From Bacteroides pyogenes DSM 20611 = JCM 6294 (GTDB lineage Bacteria > Bacteroidota > Bacteroidia > Bacteroidales > Bacteroidaceae), in the NCBI RefSeq assembly GCF_000428105.1, contig NZ_KE386624.1, forward strand, positions 135,328 to 192,826: a stretch of DNA of 57,499 nt, written 5' to 3'. The notes under the pieces were generated by a model, which ran no database searches, was not told the DNA's origin, and was given only the letters and a program-made list of their open reading frames with translations. Below, piece by piece: positions 1-6,942 of this stretch (position 1 is the stretch's first letter; every line of letters begins with the position of its first letter). The translations under genes and the position numbers were made by a program.

Positions 1-26
1 AACGGCTTTAATGGGTGTAATGCAAA

Positions 27-114
27 AGCAGAGCCTCTGTTTCAAACGAAGAGAGTTTCCGTTTTTCCCCAACGGAAGCTCTGTTTTTCCCGAATGGAGG
101 TTCTGCTCATCTTA
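27..114. repeat. Degenerate 22-bp tandem array A (4 units)
   Basis: Four consecutive 22-bp units begin at 27, 49, 71 and 93. Read on the minus strand they share a core close to GAAACAGAGGCTC-CATT (for example AAAAACAGAGCTTCCGTT). The units differ at many positions but the period is exact. The array lies downstream of oxyR and carries no credible gene. The same core and period recur at 22469-22688. Confidence 0.8.
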
Positions 115-144
115 ATAAAGTTTTTATTGCATTGAAACAAGAAA

Positions 145-298
145 TCGGTTTCACCCGCAGAAACACTTTGTTTCATCAGCAAGAACACTTTGTTTCATCA
201 GCAAGAACAGCTTGTTTCATCAGCAAGAACAGTTTGTTTCACCGGCAAGAACAGTTTGTTTCACCGGCAAGAACAGTTTGTTTCACCGAAACGAAACG
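145..298. repeat. 22-bp tandem array B (7 units)
   Basis: Seven units of exactly 22 bp begin at 145, 167, 189, 211, 233, 255 and 277. The consensus on the plus strand is TTTGTTTCAYCRGCAAGAAC plus AG. The central five units are nearly identical and the first and last are diverged. On the minus strand the units contain GAAACA, the core shared with arrays at 27-114 and 22469-22688. The array ends about 20 bp from the oxyR stop codon. The short open frames that cross it only reflect the repeat and are not genes. Confidence 0.95.
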
Positions 299-319
299 CT
301 TTTTCATTGCCGTGTTCAA

Positions 320-1246
320 TTACAACAAATACTGGGCACTTTGCAACGAAAGCATCTCTTTGGGAACGGCGGCGAGTATCTCCTCTTTCAATACCGCAAG
401 CAAGCTGATACGAATAAAGTCTTTGTCGGTAACAAGCACGATTTCGCGCGTAGGACGGGGAATGGCGAACGGGCGCACCAGCTCGCGCTGTTCATCGGTG
501 AGTTGCAGGAAAGCCAATTCGGGGATGAACGTGATTCCCTTGCCGCTCTCCACCATCCGCATAAACGTTTCCATACTTCCCAGACGGTAGGCCATCTGGC
601 TGACCTTCACTGCCTCCATGCGGCAAAACTTCACCAGCTGGTCGCGGAAGCAATGTCCTTCATCGAGCAGCCACAGGCGCTCGCCCGTCACGTCCGCCGT
701 GCGGATGAGTTCTTTCTTAAACAACGCCTCCCCGCGCGAAACGTAAGCATAGAACTGCTCGTAAAACAAAGTTTCCTCCCTCAGCATGCGGTCGTCCGAC
801 CTGCTGGCAACAATCGCCGCATCCAATTCGCCCGCATGAAGCGCCTGTAGAATGTCGTGCGTTTTCATTTCCGTCACCCGGATATCCAGCTCCGGATATT
901 TCTCTATCAACTGAGGGAAAAAGCGAGGAAGCAGATAAGGAGCAATCGTAGGCAGCACTCCCAAACGGAAAGTACCGGACACGGCTTGCTTCTCCTCACT
1001 GATTATCTCCTTTACCTGCGCCGCCTGAGACAGTACGACACGCGCCTGCCTGATTACTTTCTCTCCCACGGCGGTGGGGCAAACAGGCTGAACCGTTCTA
1101 TCGAACAACTTCACTCCCAATTCTTCTTCAAGCTTCTGAATCATCGCGCTCAAAGTGGGTTGCGTCACCCGGCAATGCTCGGCGGCACGCGCAAAATGGC
1201 GGAAGCGGTCCACCGCCAAAATATACTCCAATTGCTGTATCGTCAT
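320..1246 (-). CDS. oxyR: OxyR, peroxide-sensing LysR-type regulator
   Basis: A 308-residue LysR-family transcription factor that senses hydrogen peroxide. The N-terminal winged helix-turn-helix spans about residues 1-60 (FARAAEHCRVTQPTLSAMIQ), and the substrate-binding fold follows from about 90. The redox pair is visible in DEGHCFRDQLVKFC, with cysteines at residues 199 and 208, the same numbering as E. coli OxyR. Oxidation to a disulfide is the known activation step in the family. The gene is divergent from dps, a classic OxyR target, which supports the call. ATG at 1246 gives the normal family length. A minus-strand TATCTTTG at 1290-1283 may be its own -7 element, inside the dps promoter region, so both genes may share one operator. 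Confidence 0.95.
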   Translation of the reverse strand: MTIQQLEYILAVDRFRHFARAAEHCRVTQPTLSAMIQKLEEELGVKLFDRTVQPVCPTAVGEKVIRQARVVLSQAAQVKEIISEEKQAVSGTFRLGVLPTIAPYLLPRFFPQLIEKYPELDIRVTEMKTHDILQALHAGELDAAIVASRSDDRMLREETLFYEQFYAYVSRGEALFKKELIRTADVTGERLWLLDEGHCFRDQLVKFCRMEAVKVSQMAYRLGSMETFMRMVESGKGITFIPELAFLQLTDEQRELVRPFAIPRPTREIVLVTDKDFIRISLLAVLKEEILAAVPKEMLSLQSAQYLL

Positions 1247-1301
1247 CTATAAAAGGTTATTTATACATAGAAATATTCTATGCAAAGATAGAAATTTTCA
1301 G

Positions 1302-1333
1302 TTTGACACCAACTACTATTTCCGCTATCTTTG
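1302..1333 (+). promoter_or_regulatory. dps promoter (Bacteroides -33/-7 type)
   Basis: TTTG at 1302-1305 and TATCTTTG at 1326-1333, 20 bp apart, match the Bacteroides -33 TTTG / -7 TAnnTTTG consensus. A start site near 1340 would leave a 40-base leader before dps. The divergent oxyR promoter lies just upstream, so an OxyR site here could control both genes (inference). Confidence 0.75.
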
Positions 1334-1382
1334 CAACAAGATAAAAAAAGAATCAGTATAAATCATTTAAAAACAAAAGAAT

Positions 1383-1859
1383 ATGAAAACATTAGCATTT
1401 ATCCAATTGACCGAGTCGGAAGCAAACAAAGTAGTAAGCTCTTTGCAGCAGTTATTGGCCGACTTCCAGATTTATTACACCAACCTCCGCGGTTTCCACT
1501 GGAACATCCAAGGGCCCGAGTTCTTCGTTCTCCACAGCCAGTTTGAAAAGATGTACGACGACGTAGCCGAAAAGGTGGACGAAATTGCCGAACGCATTCT
1601 GACACTGGGCGGTACCCCCGCCAGCAAATTCAGCGATTACCTGAAACTGGCAAACATCAACGAAGTGGATAAAGTCACCGACGGAGCGGAAGCCTTGCAA
1701 CACGTACTTCAGTCCATCAGCCTACTTATCGGCGAAGAGCGCAAAGTGCTTTCAGTAGCTTCTCAAGCGGGCGATGAAGTAACCGTTGCGCTGATGAGCG
1801 ACTACCTGAAAGAACAGGAAAAACTGGTTTGGATGCTGACGGCATACAGCAAGAAGTAA
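1383..1859 (+). CDS. dps: Dps, ferritin-like DNA-protection protein
   Basis: A 158-residue Dps-family protein. Members form 12-subunit shells that oxidise iron with peroxide, store the mineral and protect DNA. The ferroxidase ligands have family spacing: His39 (NLRGFHWNIQG), His51, Asp66 and Glu70, which match the 12/27/31 offsets known for Listeria Dps. The N-terminal tail is short and not lysine-rich, so direct DNA binding through the tail is uncertain. The ATG at 1383 gives the usual length. It sits opposite oxyR behind a good promoter, which suggests induction by peroxide. Confidence 0.96.
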   Translation: MKTLAFIQLTESEANKVVSSLQQLLADFQIYYTNLRGFHWNIQGPEFFVLHSQFEKMYDDVAEKVDEIAERILTLGGTPASKFSDYLKLANINEVDKVTDGAEALQHVLQSISLLIGEERKVLSVASQAGDEVTVALMSDYLKEQEKLVWMLTAYSKK

Positions 1860-1976
1860 AAGCAGAAACAAAAAAAGAAACGACATTCGGGCAAAAGCAA
1901 AAGAGGGTGTGTGAAAACTCAATTTTTAAGAAGATGAACTTTTAATTTGAAATTTGAACATCCTAACAGACTAAAG

Positions 1977-2019
1977 AAGGGTCGTATCATTACTCAAAAC
2001 AGAGTTTGATACGGCCCTT
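1977..2019. terminator. Hairpin terminator between convergent dps and IdeS-like gene
   Basis: A 13-bp stem (1977-1989 with 2007-2019, one G-T pair) encloses a 17-base loop. It touches the stop codon of the minus-strand gene, and T/A runs flank it on the right. It probably ends transcripts from both sides. Confidence 0.75.
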
Positions 2020-3026
2020 TAAAATCGGACAGACTTGGGCGGCGCTATGTGGAAAACACGTAATATAGCCCAAGTACCTCCCTCTTCATAAGCTTCTCCG
2101 GCGGGTATTTTCATCGCGATCTGTTTGGCATTATAAAGCTCACTTTTAAAATCATAAGTCTCTATGGGGCAGCGGACAAGCTGATGTTCGTAGTCGTCCG
2201 AATCGGTGATATATACACTCGTCACCTCATTCTTGCTATTTACTTCCGCACCCCAAAGAGTGATTGCATGCAACGCTCCTCCCAAGCCTACATGCGTTTT
2301 AATTTCGAGCCCCATAGCCGCCCCCATCTTGAGCCGGTTGAGCAAGTTTTCGGAGAAAATCTGCAATGCCTCTTCCTCTGTAGCCATATTCTCCCAATCA
2401 TCATAAGAGAGAATGTATTTCTTACTGTATTCTACCGGCTCTCCTTGCATGTTTTTAAGGTAGCCTCCCGTACCGGGCATGGGATATGAATGGTTGGCTA
2501 AGGCGGCATTCTCACCTTCGATGTACCAAATCAGACCGGTAGTAATATTCCCTCCGCGTTCGGGAGCCATAAATTTGGTGATGGCGTCATCGAATATAGC
2601 CGACTTGTATGGACCTTTGCCTATGCCGTTTGGGGTACCTTCGGGCAATTCATTGCCACCTTCAGTATATCTGTCTTGCCACCACTGAAGCATATTGGAG
2701 GCTGTGATAAGCCAACAGGCCATGATGTCCTGCGGTTTTTTCAGCTTATCCACATCATGCCAGCCATGTTCCACCGTCACCCCTTGAGCAAAAACACGAC
2801 GATCCGCAGCATCGGTATTGCCGGGCTTATTCTCTTCATCCTTCTTCCCATCCTTTTCTTCCGTTTTCCCCCTCTCGGTTTCCTCAGGCTTCTCCTGTTC
2901 GATTTCAGCCTCAACGTACTCTTCGCCCTCACAGCCGGTAAACAATAGAGACAAAGTGAACAAGGCAAGAAATAAGATGGTGCAATAATGCGGTTTGGCA
3001 GGTTGCTTTATGAAGTTTAGTATCAT
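2019..3026 (-). CDS. IdeS/Mac-family cysteine protease, lipoprotein
   Basis: A 335-residue predicted surface or periplasmic lipoprotein: hydrophobic segment at 15-31, lipobox FTGC with Cys32, then a highly charged Glu/Lys-rich linker to about residue 72. From residue 80 it resembles the streptococcal immunoglobulin-cleaving IdeS/Mac enzymes (peptidase family C66). It has HGWHDVDK with Lys94, ACWLITASNMLQWW with candidate nucleophile Cys104, HAITLWGAEV with His253, and VYITDSD with Asp275 and Asp277. These match IdeS Lys84, Cys94, His262, Asp284 and Asp286, including the 10-residue Lys-to-Cys spacing. The GAAT stretch after the IdeS cysteine is WLIT here. The substrate is unknown; immunoglobulin cleavage is not shown. 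It is a single gene between terminator 1977-2019 and the inositol-lipid cluster. Confidence 0.85.
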   Translation of the reverse strand: MILNFIKQPAKPHYCTILFLALFTLSLLFTGCEGEEYVEAEIEQEKPEETERGKTEEKDGKKDEENKPGNTDAADRRVFAQGVTVEHGWHDVDKLKKPQDIMACWLITASNMLQWWQDRYTEGGNELPEGTPNGIGKGPYKSAIFDDAITKFMAPERGGNITTGLIWYIEGENAALANHSYPMPGTGGYLKNMQGEPVEYSKKYILSYDDWENMATEEEALQIFSENLLNRLKMGAAMGLEIKTHVGLGGALHAITLWGAEVNSKNEVTSVYITDSDDYEHQLVRCPIETYDFKSELYNAKQIAMKIPAGEAYEEGGTWAILRVFHIAPPKSVRF

Positions 3027-3068
3027 TCGTCTTATATTTAGAGAGATTTATCATCGCAAAAATCGGCG

Positions 3069-3076
3069 CAAAGATA
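3069..3076 (-). promoter_or_regulatory. -7 element for the IdeS-like gene
   Basis: TATCTTTG on the minus strand, 43 bases before the start codon at 3026, matches the Bacteroides -7 consensus. No convincing -33 TTTG is seen at the right distance. Confidence 0.5.
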
Positions 3077-3167
3077 AGTATTTTTCAGCATTTTTTTAAA
3101 GAATGCTTTTGATTATTTTTCATCGGATTTAAGGATGAGGGATTATAATAAACTTCTTAGTACACCA

Positions 3168-3209
3168 TAAACCCGGCAATCCATGTTTCTTTGCCGGATT
3201 CCCGGTTTA
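3168..3209 (-). terminator. Hairpin at the end of the inositol-lipid cluster
   Basis: An inner stem CGGCAA/TTGCCG (3174-3179 with 3191-3196) and an outer stem TAAACC/GGTTTA (3168-3173 with 3204-3209) enclose the stop codon of the last gene. There is no clear T-run after it, so it may act as a weak or factor-dependent terminator. Confidence 0.4.
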
Positions 3210-4196
3210 TTCCTCTTTATTCCCTACCTTCATCAAAGCAAGCCCGACGACAATCCAAAACAATTCCCGCACCCGGGTAATCAAAGCGGCATACACTCCG
3301 TAAGCGCCCGAAAGAGAAAGTCCGCTCACGGCAAGCGCAAAACCGCCCTCACGTCCGCCCAATTGCATGGGCAAAAAGAACAACAGGTTCGCCAACAACG
3401 AAGAGAATGCGGCAATCAGAATGCAATTGAGAAAGCTTACATTCGTAGTCAGCACATTTAAAATCAACCAAACCTCCAGGCAACTCAGCACACGCGCCAC
3501 ATACTCCAACAAAAGAGCTCCGTAAAAACTCCGTTTGTTTTGCTTATGCAAAAGAGCGATCTGGCGGTCGATGTTTTCCAATTGTACCCGATGCGACTCG
3601 GCAAAGCGAACCGCTTTCTTTTTCAAGAAAGGTATCCGGCCACCCAACCGGGTGAGGGCGACCGCCATTCCGTGCCGATAGCCTTTGAGCAAGAGCAGAC
3701 CGAGCAGCAAACAAAATACGGTGATGCCTCCAAGCACGATCCCCATTGCCGGGCCTACAGGATATAAGCAGACATAAAGCAAAACCGAACTGATCCAAAA
3801 GCAGAAATGCGAGAAGATATGTGTCATTACGTAAAGTATCACAGACGATGTAGCTCTTTCCATCCCGACATAGGGCTTCAGCTCCATCATCCGGTAGGGT
3901 TCGCCTCCCATCAGCCCGACGGGAGTCACATAATTCAGAGCGAATCCCGTAACGGTATACTTGAAAAGACGCAGAAACGGCACTTTCGGTTTACCGCCAC
4001 TGCCTATAATGACATGCCACGACAAGGTATTGATGAGGTAGACGAACAGCCACAGAAGGAAAATCAAAGGCAGATAGACGCCTGCACGCCTCAGATTAGC
4101 CCAGAGTTCCCGATAATCCATATCGAAAGTGAGGATCATAATCAAAACAGCCACCACCCCAAAGAGCAGAAACAGATTGCGGTATTTATTTTTCAT
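3207..4196 (-). CDS. Flippase-like membrane protein (LPG synthase TM / UPF0104 family)
   Basis: A 329-residue integral membrane protein with about eight hydrophobic segments. It resembles the YbhN/UPF0104 family (lysylphosphatidylglycerol-synthase transmembrane region), seen in FALNYVTPVGLMGGEPYRMMEL near residues 85-107 and the C-terminal QLGGREGGFALAVSGLS. Members lack the soluble aminoacyl-transfer domain, and some act in moving lipids across the inner membrane. It begins 1 bp after the PAP2-type gene, so it is almost certainly co-transcribed with the inositol-lipid genes. A role in flipping or exporting the inositol lipid is an inference. Confidence 0.8.
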   Translation of the reverse strand: MKNKYRNLFLLFGVVAVLIMILTFDMDYRELWANLRRAGVYLPLIFLLWLFVYLINTLSWHVIIGSGGKPKVPFLRLFKYTVTGFALNYVTPVGLMGGEPYRMMELKPYVGMERATSSVILYVMTHIFSHFCFWISSVLLYVCLYPVGPAMGIVLGGITVFCLLLGLLLLKGYRHGMAVALTRLGGRIPFLKKKAVRFAESHRVQLENIDRQIALLHKQNKRSFYGALLLEYVARVLSCLEVWLILNVLTTNVSFLNCILIAAFSSLLANLLFFLPMQLGGREGGFALAVSGLSLSGAYGVYAALITRVRELFWIVVGLALMKVGNKEE

Positions 4197-4197
4197 C

Positions 4198-5145
4198 TCA
4201 TCGAATGTAGTTGTAGTATGTATCGAAAAAACGCTTGAATTTCTTGCTTTTCATCAGCCCTTTTTCAAAAATCAGAATCCCGAAAAGTGCGCAGGCCACT
4301 CCAAGCACGACATCAATAATATAATGGTGGCAGGAATAGACGGCTGTAGCCCAAATACCCGCCATAACAACAGCGAAAAGGGCGATGACATACCATCTGC
4401 ACCGATGAATAACGGCATAGACCAGCGCGACCACCATATATGCCGCATGCAGGGAAGGCACGGCCGCAAACACATTTGCGTTACGTCCGTAAATAGAGCC
4501 GAATATATTCATCCCCACCAGCGAATCGAATCTACCGAGTCCCGCCACATTACCCGGAGTATTCAGCACAGGTTCGAATCCGTATTCGATGGCATACCAC
4601 GGAGGAGCCGCCGGATACAGATAATAGCCCACAAAACCGATAAGGTTGACAAACAGGAACACCATCGAAAACCTCAGATATGTTCTCCGGGCTTTCGTGA
4701 GATACAGCCAGATGCCGAACGCTATGGGAACAGGTACCCAGCAAAGATAAAAGATTCCTGCCAGAGCGTCTGCGAACGTCCAATGGCGTATGGCGAAATA
4801 TTCGCAGGGAATGAGCAGATCGCCCTGATACGTTATGCCGAACAAGCTCTTCTCCAAATGATACAATCCGGCCACATCCACCGGGTTAACCTCGTAATTG
4901 GGCCATATCCGCATCCAATCGTACGAAATGCCGAAAACAGCAAAAGGAAGCAAAGCGACAGCCAGTTTGCGGGTAGGCAAACCCGAGAAAAACAACAGCA
5001 AGTAAAGCCCCGCCATAAAAACGTGCTCCGGACGAAGCCCGATAAACAGCGCCGTAAGAAGGATGAAAAGAGCTGTACCCACCAATACGATTCCCGTTTC
5101 TTTCCGCGACGGCCTCTTATTTATGTTCAGCATCATAACCCGCAT
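4198..5145 (-). CDS. Inositol phosphorylceramide synthase, PAP2 superfamily
   Basis: A 315-residue membrane protein of the PAP2/AUR1 type. The catalytic motifs are AAVPSLHAAYMV with His233 and YSCHHYIIDVVLG with His274 and Asp278; the His pair and Asp form the family's phosphotransfer triad. About six membrane segments are visible. From memory, the B. thetaiotaomicron counterpart (BT_1522) moves phosphoinositol from phosphatidylinositol to ceramide. The same neighbours in the same order are found here, so I assign the same role. The start lies 1 bp beyond the end of the upstream phosphatidyltransferase gene, giving tight coupling. An alternative start is Met4 or Met5. Confidence 0.85.
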   Translation of the reverse strand: MRVMMLNINKRPSRKETGIVLVGTALFILLTALFIGLRPEHVFMAGLYLLLFFSGLPTRKLAVALLPFAVFGISYDWMRIWPNYEVNPVDVAGLYHLEKSLFGITYQGDLLIPCEYFAIRHWTFADALAGIFYLCWVPVPIAFGIWLYLTKARRTYLRFSMVFLFVNLIGFVGYYLYPAAPPWYAIEYGFEPVLNTPGNVAGLGRFDSLVGMNIFGSIYGRNANVFAAVPSLHAAYMVVALVYAVIHRCRWYVIALFAVVMAGIWATAVYSCHHYIIDVVLGVACALFGILIFEKGLMKSKKFKRFFDTYYNYIR

Positions 5146-5146
5146 C

Positions 5147-5818
5147 TCAGTTATCTTTCTTTCGCGCGGTTATTAACAACACTTTACGACAGTGATTGAT
5201 ACGCACAAATGCGGTCATATTGGCAAGAACTGCAATCAGAGTCAAAGGTACGACCAAGATAAGAATAGGATCGAAAGCCGTGACATGAGCGAATATGCCT
5301 GTACACAAAGCCCCCAAAGCAGTCAGAACCACCCGTTCGGGGCGTTGCATGACTCCTACCTTGCATTCGATTCCCAATCCTTCGGCACGGGCGCGCACAT
5401 AGCTCACCATCAGCGAACCGATGAGGGCGATAAACGCGATAACCGAATAAAAGAAGTACCCCTCCATCAGCAGGTAATAACACAAGCCGAAGAAAGTCAC
5501 CAGTTCGCTGTAACGGTCGAGCACGGAATCATACAGAGCGCCGAACGTAGAACTCATGTTTCCTACCCGGGCCACGCGTCCATCCATCATATCGAACAGA
5601 CCGGCGAAAAGAATAATGCCTCCCGCCCAACCGAGATATGCGAAATCTCCGTGTTCGGCATAAATGCTTGCGTATACAAGTATACCGGCTGCCACGGCAT
5701 TCAAAAGGAAGCCTGCTGTGGTAATGAAGTTGGGAGTAATCCCGATTTTAATCATCCCCTTTATCACCGGGTCGATTATTTTATAAATCAACTGCTGTAA
5801 ATAGTCTCTGTAGTTCAT
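5147..5818 (-). CDS. CDP-alcohol phosphatidyltransferase (phosphatidylinositol-phosphate synthase)
   Basis: A 223-residue inner-membrane enzyme with the full CDP-alcohol phosphatidyltransferase signature: Asp76, Asp79, Gly80, Ala83, Arg84, Gly93, Asp97 and Asp101 (DMMDGRVAR followed by GALYDSVLD). The family swaps CMP on CDP-diacylglycerol for an alcohol. In this setting the likely acceptor is myo-inositol 3-phosphate, giving phosphatidylinositol phosphate. It sits between the GtrA-like gene (14-bp gap) and the PAP2 gene (1-bp gap). The family alone would also fit phosphatidylglycerophosphate synthase; the gene neighbourhood decides. Confidence 0.88.
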   Translation of the reverse strand: MNYRDYLQQLIYKIIDPVIKGMIKIGITPNFITTAGFLLNAVAAGILVYASIYAEHGDFAYLGWAGGIILFAGLFDMMDGRVARVGNMSSTFGALYDSVLDRYSELVTFFGLCYYLLMEGYFFYSVIAFIALIGSLMVSYVRARAEGLGIECKVGVMQRPERVVLTALGALCTGIFAHVTAFDPILILVVPLTLIAVLANMTAFVRINHCRKVLLITARKKDN

Positions 5819-5832
5819 ATTTTATTTTCTGT

Positions 5833-6336
5833 TTATTTTCCATTCCGCCTTTTAAACAGCCTTTTCGTATGGATGCTTCTATATACGAAAACCCGCTGCA
5901 TGTTGTAATTCCAAATAAGCGCGACAAAAACCGCCACCGCAAGTTTAGGGACAATAAAGAAGTCGCTGAAATATAAACTGAGTTTGTCGCGCACCCACGG
6001 AATCTTTTCCAACGACTCGGTCAGCATATAGGTTCCCCATGTATTCAGCAGAATGCTGCAAACCCATACAAGGATAAACTTCACAGCCACGTTCGTCTTT
6101 TTCCCTTTCGACTTGAATGTCCATTTATAATTGATAACACAGTTAAGTACTCCTCCATAGATAGCCCCTGCCAGAGTGGCATACACATAATATACATCAA
6201 ACAGCCTGACCAGAAGAATCGTTACCAGAAAATCGACGACCGTAGACATCTGCGCAGAGAGTTGCGCCCGTAAAAACATAAATATCCCGCCCTTACTCGA
6301 AATCGTCCGCCCGATCCGCCTCAACCAATCACCCAT
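5833..6336 (-). CDS. GtrA-like small membrane protein
   Basis: A 167-residue protein with four predicted membrane segments and the GtrA-family features VDFLVTILLVRLF (about 34-46) and NYKWTFKSK (about 69-77). GtrA-like proteins are linked to movement of lipid-bound sugars across the membrane or to cell-surface polysaccharide synthesis; the biochemical role in this cluster is not known. Its start overlaps the end of the PgpA-like gene by 16 bp, showing translational coupling. The first 18 residues before KGGIFMFLRAQL may be an over-extended start; Met20 is an alternative. Confidence 0.8.
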   Translation of the reverse strand: MGDWLRRIGRTISSKGGIFMFLRAQLSAQMSTVVDFLVTILLVRLFDVYYVYATLAGAIYGGVLNCVINYKWTFKSKGKKTNVAVKFILVWVCSILLNTWGTYMLTESLEKIPWVRDKLSLYFSDFFIVPKLAVAVFVALIWNYNMQRVFVYRSIHTKRLFKRRNGK

Positions 6337-6806
6337 CTTACCCCTGCCAACAAGATAAAACTGTATAATCCTGCCAAAATATCATCCATCATCACTCCCA
6401 CTCCTCCGCCAAAGCTCTCCATCTTCCGTATGCCCAAAGGCTTGAATATATCAAAGACACGAAACAGGCAAAACGCCCCGAGCACATACCAATACCAATG
6501 GACGCCATCGGGCACTGCCAACAAAGGGATCCATACGCCGACCATTTCATCTACCACCACGCGCGAAGGGTCTTCGCCCCAATAAGGCTCCAATTTGTCT
6601 GCCGCCCAAATGCCGGCAAAAGTAAATGCTGCGGCAAGAAAAAGGGTAAGCCAGCAAAGGAAGGAGTACGCAAGCGAATGATAGAGTATTATCCAAACGA
6701 CGGAAGCCAGCAACGCCCCGGCCGTACCGGGCGCAACAGGAGAAAAGCCGGCACCGAAGCCTGTACCTATAAGAACTGGTAGAAAGGGCGGTTTCATTGA
6801 AAACAA
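6321..6806 (-). CDS. PgpA-like phosphatase, likely phosphatidylinositol-phosphate phosphatase
   Basis: A 161-residue membrane phosphatase of the PgpA family. The signature blocks are GFGAGFSPVAPGTAG (16-30), DPSRVVVDEMVG (79-90), FRVFDIFKPLGI near 114-125 and GGGVGVMMDDILAG near 133-146. PgpA enzymes remove the terminal phosphate of phosphatidylglycerophosphate. In the matching B. thetaiotaomicron cluster the homologue (BT_1525, from memory) acts on phosphatidylinositol phosphate, the product expected from the downstream phosphatidyltransferase. It is co-directional with the inositol synthase gene and separated from it by the hairpin at 6866-6933. Met4 is an alternative start. Confidence 0.87.
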   Translation of the reverse strand: MFSMKPPFLPVLIGTGFGAGFSPVAPGTAGALLASVVWIILYHSLAYSFLCWLTLFLAAAFTFAGIWAADKLEPYWGEDPSRVVVDEMVGVWIPLLAVPDGVHWYWYVLGAFCLFRVFDIFKPLGIRKMESFGGGVGVMMDDILAGLYSFILLAGVRWVIG

Positions 6807-6865
6807 GCTTGGAGAAATGAATTGTATTGATAATCTACAAAGAAGTCATAGCCAATGATTTTATA

Positions 6866-6933
6866 TTTTTTCGTTCTTTGCTTTGAGACAATGGTTTCGA
6901 CCATGAGTCATCTCGAGGCAAAGAACGAAAAAA
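6866..6933. repeat. Long inverted repeat between inositol synthase and pgpA-like genes
   Basis: A 23-bp stem pairs 6866-6888 with 6911-6933, with only two G-T wobbles. Inside it, 6891-6904 forms a second 5-bp stem closed by TTCG. The outer stem begins with T6 and ends with A6, so neither strand has the T-run after the stem expected of an intrinsic terminator. It looks more like an RNA-processing or stability hairpin within the operon (inference). Confidence 0.85.
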
Positions 6934-6942
6934 GGAGCTGCC

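Noticed and set aside
145..298. CRISPR array
   Set aside because: The units are directly adjacent with no unique spacers, and no cas gene is nearby.
132..850. Open frames through the repeat array (152, 72 and 212 codons) on the plus strand
   Set aside because: They only translate the 22-bp repeat and then the antisense of oxyR; the peptides show no family features.
4129..5199. 356-codon plus-strand frame opposite the PAP2-type synthase
   Set aside because: Antisense shadow of a gene with intact catalytic motifs.
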